Part shown: piece by piece, positions 56,959-64,000 of the stretch
How positions within the stretch are numbered: position 1 is the stretch's first letter
How the letters are laid out: every line of letters starts with the position of its first letter
Made by a program: the position numbers and the translations under genes
The notes under the pieces: model-generated
Seen by the model: only the letters and a program-made list of their open reading frames with translations
Database searches by the model: none
What the model was told of the DNA's origin: nothing
Source: Glandiceps talaboti
Lineage: Eukaryota > Hemichordata > Enteropneusta > Spengelidae
NCBI RefSeq assembly: GCF_964340395.1
Contig: NC_135553.1
Coordinates: 10,526,001-10,590,000 of the forward strand
DNA: 64,000 nt
Direction: 5' to 3'

Positions 56959-57393
56959 CTAGTATTCATACTGTCGTTCTTTGAGCTCCATGTCCATGTT
57001 GGCACAGAAAGACTCTGTAAATGGTATACAGTTGAGATAGTAGCACCAAGTACAGTCTGTGACTGGGTATAAGTAAAACACCAGAAAGCCCACAGTCATC
57101 AGCGCCAGGTAAACAATGAAGCTAACAACCATCATGATAATTTTCCGCTTCCTGTCAAATTCCCCGAAATGAATGTACGGAAGGAATGTGAACGCCAGGA
57201 GGATGCCGGAGAGAAATCCACCGATATGGGCAAAGTTGTCAATCCATGGAAGCATTCCCAGTATGAGAAGGATGCCAACAATTCCTAACAGTTTTCCAAG
57301 TGCTTTGCAAGGTTCCTCGAGTAGTTGCCAGCTTTGGAGAACTTCTACAATCAGACAAGCTAGGATACCAAATAATGAGCCTGCAGGTCCAAC
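56959..57393 (-). CDS. RHBDF: iRhom exon j (dead active site to C-terminus)
   Basis: This exon encodes [20 protein letters not shown] (Ser of GxSG missing), [19 protein letters not shown] (retained His) and the last membrane span. A Cys-containing luminal tail ([17 protein letters not shown]) and KERQYEY-TAG follow. Confidence 0.97.
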   Translation of the reverse strand, partial: VGPAGSLFGILACLIVEVLQSWQLLEEPCKALGKLLGIVGILLILGMLPWIDNFAHIGGFLSGILLAFTFLPYIHFGEFDRKRKIIMMVVSFIVYLALMTVGFLVFYLYPVTDCTWCYYLNCIPFTESFCANMDMELKERQYEY

Positions 57394-60300
57394 CTGAAAA
57401 CAATGATACATAGAACTTTGATAAACTGTAGCGTTGTTATACGTGGAAGCCTTGGTGCCAGACACAGACACAGACAGACAGAGACAGAGACATACACAGA
57501 TACAGACATAGACACAGTCACAGACACAGACACAGACACAGACACAGAGACAGACAGAGACAGAGACATACACAGACACAGACATAGACACAGTCACGGA
57601 CACAGACACAGAATTATAAAATACAAAATTGCTTGGTAGGAGCTAAGAAAAGCACAAAATGGCAAGTAAAAATTTCAAGAATTGCACATGGATGAAAAAA
57701 AATTCAAGCTTTCAGTTATACAAGATAGTCTAAACTTTGGCAAAAAGTAGCATTTAGTACATAATTACTTTCTTGCATCTTGACAAATTAAATTCCAATA
57801 TCTCTGACACTCACCTCAGCTCTGTATGGTATAAAGATAGCACTCAGCAGATTTCCTCCAATACCACTAAGCATGTATATGATGGATATTCTAACCCAAC
57901 CAGCCAATTTTTCTAAATCTCGTAGCACTGTCATATGGAAGACAACTGTTAATGCGCAGTGAATTAACCTGAAATCAAAATCATTTAAATCATTTTTCTG
58001 GAACAACAGTAGTATTTTCATTCAGTAGGAAATGGCGCCCTCTAGAGTTAACATACTGAAAATTGTACACAGTGCATAGAAAGGGTTGAGGGATATTTGT
58101 TCATGGTGGAAAGAAGTGTCTAAATATTGCACAATTTGAGCATAATTATCAAATGTGAAACCACTGATTTGTTTTCACATGCAGTGATAACAAAACATTG
58201 CTGAAGACATGACCAGTAAATAATCTATTTATGTAGTGACTTACCCAGCATGGAGAAATAATGACAACCAGAGCCTGTAGAACTGGTCTGGATATTCAGG
58301 GTCTGCAAACATTATCAGTCCACACATACTATCCATACATTTCACCTAGAGAAAATGGAAGATCATTCTCATATTAGAAAAGCTTGCTTTTGAAGTCATC
58401 ATCTATACACATATATTTTTAGGTGATTCTTTTTCCATCTCTCTCCAGTCAATGTGAATTCACAGAAACTAAAAATCGATGCTGTGTAAAGTTTACCTCG
58501 AAAATGATAAAATTCCGGTTATCGTGACTACATGTAGCCTGTTTACGGCAGTTATAGTATAATCTGATCATTCACATTTGTAACTAGAATTGAAAAAAGC
58601 TGTTAGTATGGTTTGACAATGTCCACCCAAATCGGCTTGTTCGTCACCATGGGGTATTCATATGTATGAGGATGAACATGTGCAATTGAGATGCGTGTGG
58701 TTTATGTTCAGGTGGGTGGACATTTTCAACCATATTAATTAACAGCTTTCGGCAATTCTAGTTACAAGCGTAAGGTATGAAAGATTGAACGGGAACTACC
58801 ATTTTATGGTTAGTCTAGTTCCTGACGACCATGTTCCGATTTTACACTATGTTATCTTCGCACAGAATTCTGTGCGCCCCCCCCCCCCCCCCCCAGCGTT
58901 CATATAAACATGATGACGTTGTCGCGTCCCTACATGACTTTGTACTGGAGGTAGAGTTCGGTTTTCACGTTTTTACGGTTCACAGCTGTACCAAATGAAT
59001 ACTAATGAGCGATGACGACAGCCTGTCAATTTGTGATGGATTACTACTGACATGCGCCATTTGCGCTTTGCCCAGCATTGACATTGAACGTCTAGCGTAA
59101 CGACATTGACTAGATGTAATTTGTGAAGATAACGTAGTGTAAAATCGGTGTATTATCTGTAAAATCTGAACACGGTCACCAGGAACTAGACTATTATATG
59201 GTAAGCATTGTAAACACTGGCTAGACTACATAGTAACTAACCTGTGAACAGAGTGTAGCCTCCTCATGGAAGTAACCATTGACAAAGTCACAGTACTCCC
59301 TGGTATGAATCTGACATTCTCCTTGGAGACCAATACAACATGGATGACCTGTCATTGCACAATTCATGTTCAGTAGACTGCTATTTTCTCTAGGTTGTGT
59401 ACAGATTGGCCATTCTGTGATATCGTCAGGCCACTTGTGAGGAACCACATCACCTGGTGAAATACATGCTCTGTTGAATACAAAAGAGAGAATTCAATGT
59501 CATCTGATGATTCAAAAAGAACCTATACATCTGCTGTGGCTGAGTCATATTGAATACCCTAAATGCTTGTGATAAGAAAATTTTAAACATAGCCACTTTT
59601 GAACTCAAGAGGGCGCTATTGCAAAATGTTCAGAAAAGTCGAGACTTCTGTAGTACATATAGTGTCTAAAGTTGTAAGCTGTGTGGTAGAGTTGTGATTA
59701 TGATGACTGCCCTTCGTCCAACAATAAGGCCACTCTGAACAACATCCCTCTCCAATACTCGATCAGTTCAAAGTACCTAGTGCTAGTAGAAGGTTAAACC
59801 CCAGTATTTGATAATTAAAATTTTGTTCACACTTAAAGTTTAATCCTAATCTAAGAAAGTAGCTGGTGAAATACTGAAATGTCAAGAAAGTCAGAGATCC
59901 TCTTTGCTCTTATCTACACCCTTGTAAATACGTAAACAAAGTCAAGTGTGATGATAAAGAAATAACGCTTGTTGTGAAAACGTTACAAGAACATAAAAAA
60001 AAATAAACTACCTTGGATCCTGACCACATACTGAACCAGATACTCTGTTCACACCTTCAGTATATTCAGCAGGTGAATTATCTGGCCATTTTAACCAGAG
60101 AGCGAAGGTTTCCTACAGAAATAATGATACATAATTATTATCGAAGCAAATGAATCAAACAATCATGGCTATTTTTGCTTATTCTGATTGGGCTGTGAAA
60201 AAGTGACATAAATATTAAATCTTTGTGCCAAATTTGAAACAATCAGCTGATACATGACTAAGAAATGGCTGTCGATAGTTGTAAAGAAAAGATACAAGCT

Positions 60301-63300
60301 GAGATTGATTATACCCATTCCTGGAGAGACCTTACCGGAGGTTATCAACAGGTTTGACCATCAAATACTATGTCTCCACTTACTGAGCAATATTTCTGTT
60401 CTGACTGCCAACATCCAGAGTTGTCATTACGAACACAGCATCCTGTATTGTTTTCTATTTTCTTGTCTTGTTCCATAGCCTGCACTACTTTGATATCTTT
60501 GTGCATACATGGTGAATATTTGGCCCCCAGGTGTATCAAATCTGCCTGTGGTGCAAAACATACAAAAAGTATTAATAATAATATAATAATATACATTCTA
60601 TGTGATGCTTTTCCACACTGTGCTCAAAGCGCGTTGAAATTATTACCCCTTGCACAGCCCTATAATGACCCTTCACACTTCTTCAATTTCATAGGGGACC
60701 ATACAATCCATTGAGGCCTCTGTAAGCACGGAGGTGCATTCACATAGCAACCTAGGCAAGAATACAAGCTGCCTGACAGAGCTTACCTAGGCAAGGATAC
60801 AGGCTGCCTGACAGAGCTCATCAACTTTGTCACTGGTGAAATGTAACCTGAGATAATAAAGCAACAAGAAGTGTGCACATTCCTGACTGTATGCCGATTC
60901 ATACTCTATTCCATCTGAAGGTCGATCAACTGAAGCTTCTGTGGCACACCTTTGACCTACTCACAGGCTACACTACAATCTTGTGTTCATTCTATCCATT
61001 GCATCTTTTCTGGTAAACACACCTTTTTCAACTAAACTCAGGATATAAGATGTTGATATTAATGGGAATGTTTAAAAATATCAAAAACTTACCGATCTTG
61101 GTCCTAACCAGAAGTTTTCAGGTTCATAAAATCCTACATTCTCTACGGCTAAATTTGACATCAAAACCTGCAAAACAACAAATAGAAGTCATTTTATTTT
61201 TTTCCAATTTTGATGTTATTGCACAAAGAGTTGGAGTAAATGAACCATCTTGGAGAATTATTTTGAAAGCAGAAAAAACATTTCACAGTGAATTCTTGTG
61301 AAATTTCAATCCTCATGTCTTGATGTATATTTTACTCACACGAGGACAAATAGGAGCTTGTTTGTGACTAGCGCCCTCTAGTGGTCAAACAGGTAGGAAT
61401 AATTCCTCCTACATCTCTAGACTCCCCCTCCAGTACTTCATATGCACAGTTATGTACACATCAGTTTAGAACTGCATGTTATATTATAAACACATTATTT
61501 AATGTGCACATTAGTGATGTGCACATGATTCAGTACTCCATGTACTCAGTAGTCATGTCCACATCAGTCATATGTACATGATTTAGAACTGCATGTTATG
61601 TTATGCACATATTATTTAATGTGCACATGACATGATTGAGTACTTTGTGTACACATTAGCCATGTACACTATTTTAGTTTTCATGTACACATATATGTAC
61701 ATAATCAAGTACTTCATGTATACATAAGACTTGTGTGCACAAAGGACTGAAGTACCAAGATGGTCTGAAACTATATCATGTGTACATATCTATGTGCACA
61801 TGAAGTTATGTGTACAAAACTAATATGTACATGAACTGAACTAAATCATGTCCACATGACTAATGTATACATAACCAATGTGTACATGAACTGAACTAAA
61901 TCATGTCCACATGACTAATGTATACATAACCAATGTGTACATGAACTGAACTAAATCATGTCCACATGACTAATGTATGCATAACCAATGTGTACATGAA
62001 CTGAACTAAATCATGTCCACATGACTAATGTGTACATAACCAATGTGTACGTGAACTGAACTAAATCATGTCCACATGACTAGTGTGTACATAACCAATG
62101 TGTACATGAACTGAACTATATTCATGTATACATAGAGTACTACAATTATGTATGTTAGAAGACATAAGATTGAAAGAATTAAGTTTACTAACCAAGGCTG
62201 ACTGTTCTCTCTGCGTAAATCCTATAGGTCCAAATCCATAGACGATGACAGCTATCAGTGTAATCACAATATGTACAAAGGTGATCCAATATGTGAAGTA
62301 TGGTCTGGGAGAAAAATAGACACACTATGTTAGCCAGTATGTAAAACATGGTCTGGGAGAAAAAAAGAAACACTATGTTAGCCAGTATGTAAAGTATGGT
62401 ATGGCAGAAAAAATGAATCACTATGTTAGCTAGTATGTAAAATATGGTCTGGCAGAAAAAAAGAAACACTATGTTAGCCAGTATGTAAAACATGGTCTGG
62501 GAGAAAAAGAGACACTATGTTAGCCAGTTAGTGAAGTATGGTCAGAGAGAAAATGAGATATACACACTATGTTGGCCAATATGTGAAGCATGGTCTGGAA
62601 GAAAACTTTACAGGCTAATTTACCCTTTTCTCTGTCAATGGATGAACCCTCTCCTAGAGAATACAATGGGCATAATCCAAACTGTACAAGATTGTAGGGT
62701 GTATTACTATAAGACCATCTTACCTATGATCAGCATCTAAATCTTCTAACTGCTCTTCAACCATGGTATCCATCCGTTCCGGTTTGTAGCTGGTATGAAG
62801 CCACCTACCAACAAGACCTTTACCGTATTCATGTCGGTCAGAGTTATCAAAAGCGGCATCAAGTATTGAGTCAAGGTCAATCTTGTTTCGTCGTATGCCC
62901 TCTGGTTTGGTTGAAGCTACATGGAATCTCTTGTCAGGAGCTTTCTTCTTCCATCCAACTCCAGTCGGTCTGTAGTGGTCAAACAGATCATTACTGAGTG
63001 CTTGCAAAACATTTAATAAACAATAATAATAATAATCTTTATTTGTACTGGATAGTTCCTTAAGTATATAAACACTTGTCTCTCAAGAAATCCAGTGAGG
63101 GCCATCACTCATGGGTTCAGTGTTAATGCAGGAGGTAACCGGAGTACCCGGGGGGAAACTTGCACTGTTTGATACAGTCAAACTGATGTCACTCTTCTTA
63201 CTTACAGCATGGTAAATTTAATCAAACCCTGAATGGGTTCGAACCCCTGACTGAAGTGGTGAGAGACAAGTGGCTTATCTACTCAGCCACCACCAACCGA

Positions 63301-63747
63301 TTTGAAATGCTACGATTTGTTCGAAATGCTACGATTTGTTCCATACTAAATATGACCTGATGATGCTCAGGGTGAAAGCTAGTCAGTTTAATACTATTTT
63401 TGCTTTATTTAAGTTTTGATATCAATTTCACAATAGTATAAAATTTTGACAATTGATTTTGTAATTCCCAAATATGATGACTATTGAGTTCACCATACAC
63501 TGACTTACACCATAGAAAGCTGCATAAGTTCTACCGGTCTGATATCTGCCTCATCAAAGTCTGGAGGACGTTTCGGCTGAGGTGGCCTAGAATCAAGTTC
63601 ATCGAGATCCTCACCACCACCTGTCACCAACATCTGCTTCATTTCATCTGTGGGTTTCTCCTGGATGGGTGGCATAGATCTCCTGGGTGTCTTTGGTGAG
63701 AAATCAAAGAACACCTCATCATACAATGACTCTGATGATGGGGAAAA
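56959..63747 (-). CDS. RHBDF: Inactive rhomboid protein, iRhom (5'-partial, 10 exons)
   Basis: iRhoms are catalytically dead rhomboid proteins of the ER and secretory route. In animals they bind ADAM17, promote its export and activity, and affect EGFR-ligand and TNF release. In gene order the exons are 63747-63509, 62993-62724, 62304-62193, 61167-61093, 60545-60384, 60112-60012, 59470-59242, 58345-58245, 57968-57815 and 57393-56959. They total 625 residues plus TAG, and all phases agree. Order: a cytoplasmic region; TM1; the Cys-rich luminal iRhom homology domain ([33 protein letters not shown]); then the rhomboid core. The GPAGSLFG motif replaces the catalytic GxSG, losing the Ser, while NFAHIGGF keeps the TM6 His. 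Human iRhoms are about 855 residues, so roughly 230 N-terminal residues lie beyond the window. Introns host SINE-like repeats and a TIR element. Confidence 0.96.
57460..57615. repeat. (CAGACA)n-type array near iRhom last exon
   Basis: A CAGA/CACAGA tract with a higher-order ~77-bp duplication (gagacagagacatacacaga, then catagacacagtcac). It lies 66 bases upstream of the iRhom exon j acceptor on that strand. Confidence 0.9.
57815..57968 (-). CDS. RHBDF: iRhom exon i (rhomboid core, TM2-TM3)
   Basis: This exon encodes [40 protein letters not shown] and [10 protein letters not shown]. The Asn-containing SGIGGNL turn precedes the degenerate active-site loop. Confidence 0.96.
58245..58345 (-). 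CDS. RHBDF: iRhom exon h (rhomboid core, TM2)
   Basis: This exon encodes [20 protein letters not shown] then [14 protein letters not shown]. The last part is the second membrane span, and RLW is typical of the rhomboid fold. Confidence 0.95.
58811..59193. mobile_element. MITE-like element with ~50-bp terminal inverted repeats
   Basis: The left end (tagtctagttcctg, then ccgattttacactatgttat, cttcgcac) is the reverse complement of the right end (gaagataacgtagtgtaaaa, then ccaggaactagacta). The right end carries an extra ~20-bp insertion (tattatctgtaaaatctg). There is no coding capacity. It lies in the iRhom intron between exons g and h. Confidence 0.8.
59242..59470 (-). CDS. RHBDF: iRhom exon g (luminal domain)
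   Basis: This exon encodes [40 protein letters not shown] and [16 protein letters not shown], the most conserved block of the iRhom homology domain. Confidence 0.96.
60012..60112 (-). CDS. RHBDF: iRhom exon f (luminal domain)
   Basis: This exon encodes [20 protein letters not shown] then [14 protein letters not shown]. It matches the human LAVWVKWP...GSVCHQDPR segment. It leaves two bases. Confidence 0.93.
60384..60545 (-). CDS. RHBDF: iRhom exon e (Cys-rich luminal domain)
   Basis: This exon encodes [17 protein letters not shown] and [16 protein letters not shown] through KYCS. The paired cysteines match the human IEKQGRCCVQNDRSGCVQ segment. Both ends are phase 0. Confidence 0.95.
60565..60900 (-). 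mobile_element. SINE-like element with ATT-rich tail
   Basis: Read on -, it contains acgcgctttgagcacagtgt and ggaaaag, and ends in a run of ATT units. Its 3' region resembles 40195-40260. An internal 35-bp duplication (cctaggcaag, then gctgcctgacagagct) lies at 60751-60820. It lies about 20 bases upstream of the iRhom exon e acceptor. Confidence 0.55.
61093..61167 (-). CDS. RHBDF: iRhom exon d
   Basis: This exon encodes [20 protein letters not shown] then LGPRS. It starts the luminal iRhom homology domain (human QQENFWIGP). Confidence 0.92.
61371..61384 (-). promoter_or_regulatory. CTCF-like motif
   Basis: gcgccctctagtgg is the reverse complement of ccactagagggcgc, a full match to CCASYAGRKGGCRS. 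It lies in the iRhom intron between exons c and d. Confidence 0.5.
61823..62118. repeat. 55-bp tandem array, about 5.3 copies
   Basis: Units containing gtgtacatgaactgaactaa and atgtccacatgactaatg begin at about 61825, 61880, 61935, 61990, 62045 and 62100. They are nearly identical. Looser gtacat-rich copies extend left to about 61440. Confidence 0.95.
62193..62304 (-). CDS. RHBDF: iRhom exon c (TM1)
   Basis: This exon encodes [20 protein letters not shown] then [17 protein letters not shown]. It is the first membrane span, conserved with the human PYFTYW segment. Its first 19 bases and its acceptor are part of a ~48-bp tandem array extending into the intron. Confidence 0.95.
62286..62605 (-). 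repeat. ~48-bp tandem array copying the iRhom TM1-exon 3' splice junction
   Basis: tggtctggga-like words recur at 62301, 62349, 62398, 62445, 62493, 62539 and 62591. On - each unit reads tttttctcccag|accatacttcacatat or a variant, that is, polypyrimidine tract, AG and the first ~19 exon bases. The rightmost copy is closest to the true exon. Confidence 0.95.
62724..62993 (-). CDS. RHBDF: iRhom exon b (cytoplasmic region before TM1)
   Basis: This exon encodes [20 protein letters not shown] through [15 protein letters not shown] to [11 protein letters not shown]. The acceptor gcactcag was chosen because the alternative gcaag site would create an immediate stop. The acceptor lies close to the ATT-rich tail of a SINE-like element. 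Confidence 0.9.
63018..63295 (-). mobile_element. tRNA-derived SINE with ATT tail
   Basis: On - it begins with a tRNA-like head: A box in ggtggctgagtagataagcc, B box ggggttcgaaccc, about 45 bases apart. It continues through a central region with ccccgggtactccggtta and ends in aataaag(att)n at about 63020. The head plus simple-repeat tail is diagnostic of a SINE. It lies in the iRhom intron before exon b. Confidence 0.75.
63509..63747 (-). CDS. RHBDF: iRhom exon a (cytoplasmic region)
   Basis: The first visible exon. It encodes [20 protein letters not shown], the proline-rich [12 protein letters not shown] stretch and the acidic [10 protein letters not shown] segment. It ends at gt|gtaagt with two bases carried. 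The acceptor (tattctcttcccaag) is plausible, but the exon could begin at another site. Confidence 0.82.
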
Positions 63748-63942
63748 CTTGGGAAGAGAATATGGAGAAAAAAAAGAGAACCACAAGAACCATAAATGGT
63801 GGAAGCGAGATAAAAACAAAAGCAGAAAGCCACTAGGACAGTGGTGGGGTGCAAAAAATGTTTACTGTTAAAGCATGCAGGATGGAGACATGATTGACGT
63901 GCAAAAAAGTAAAAAATAAAATTAAGTAAAGAAATGTACATT

Positions 63943-63966
63943 TAAGTATGTATGTATGTATGTATG

Positions 63967-63997
<31 letters not shown>

Positions 63998-64000
63998 GTA
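63943..64000. repeat. (TATG)n microsatellite at window edge
   Basis: A tetranucleotide run that continues to the last base. Confidence 0.95.

Noticed and set aside
56959-57609. Extending the last iRhom exon upstream to 57609 in the same frame
   Set aside because: The extra part is Ser-Val repeat translation of the CAGACA array. A clean acceptor at 57394-57395 and the preceding exon ending in PYRAE give the family sequence.
61823-62118. CRISPR array from the regular 55-bp repeats
   Set aside because: Direct tandem units without unique spacers in an animal intron; this is a minisatellite.
63225-63295. Functional tRNA gene on -
   Set aside because: A and B boxes are present, but the acceptor and anticodon stems do not pair convincingly. 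A SINE body and ATT tail follow.

Overview
The window is eukaryotic, AT-rich animal DNA. It has split genes with mostly GT-AG introns, many microsatellites, tRNA-derived SINE-like sequences and foldback elements. The three gene families and the repeat style suggest an invertebrate bilaterian, possibly a marine deuterostome. I cannot name the species from sequence alone.

Three protein-coding genes could be assembled exon by exon, with reading phase checked at every junction. (1) A peptide O-xylosyltransferase (XYLT1/2 family) lies on + in 8 exons (12181-22565). Its C-terminus is complete, but the first exon with the cytoplasmic tail and membrane anchor is not recognised. (2) A TRPA-family ankyrin cation channel lies on + in 26 exons (34359-53432). 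It has a complete open reading frame of 1126 residues, with about 16-17 ankyrin repeats, six membrane segments and a C-terminal coiled coil. (3) An inactive rhomboid (iRhom/RHBDF) lies on - in 10 exons (63747-56959). It has 625 residues and a complete C-terminus; its N-terminal exons lie beyond the right edge of the window.

The layout is as follows. 1-12180 has no gene that I recognise (XYLT upstream sequence or first intron). 12181-22565 is XYLT and 22566-34358 is its 3' region plus an intergenic stretch rich in repeats. 34359-53432 is TRPA. 53433-56958 is the convergent 3' region shared by TRPA and iRhom. 56959 to the right edge is iRhom.

The genes do not form an operon or a shared pathway. 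XYLT starts glycosaminoglycan chains in the Golgi. iRhom escorts ADAM17-type sheddases from the ER. TRPA is a plasma-membrane sensory channel. Their linkage is still notable, because human XYLT1/RHBDF1 are both on 16p and XYLT2/RHBDF2 both on 17q.

The most unusual structures are two local arrays in which an exon-intron boundary has been tandemly amplified. One is a 62-bp array that repeats the 5' splice site of XYLT exon 2. The other is a ~48-bp array that repeats the 3' splice site of the iRhom TM1 exon. Other points of interest are a GC-AG intron in XYLT, a TRPA channel lacking most of the reactive cysteines used for electrophile sensing, CTCF-like motifs, and several foldback/TIR elements present in more than one copy.
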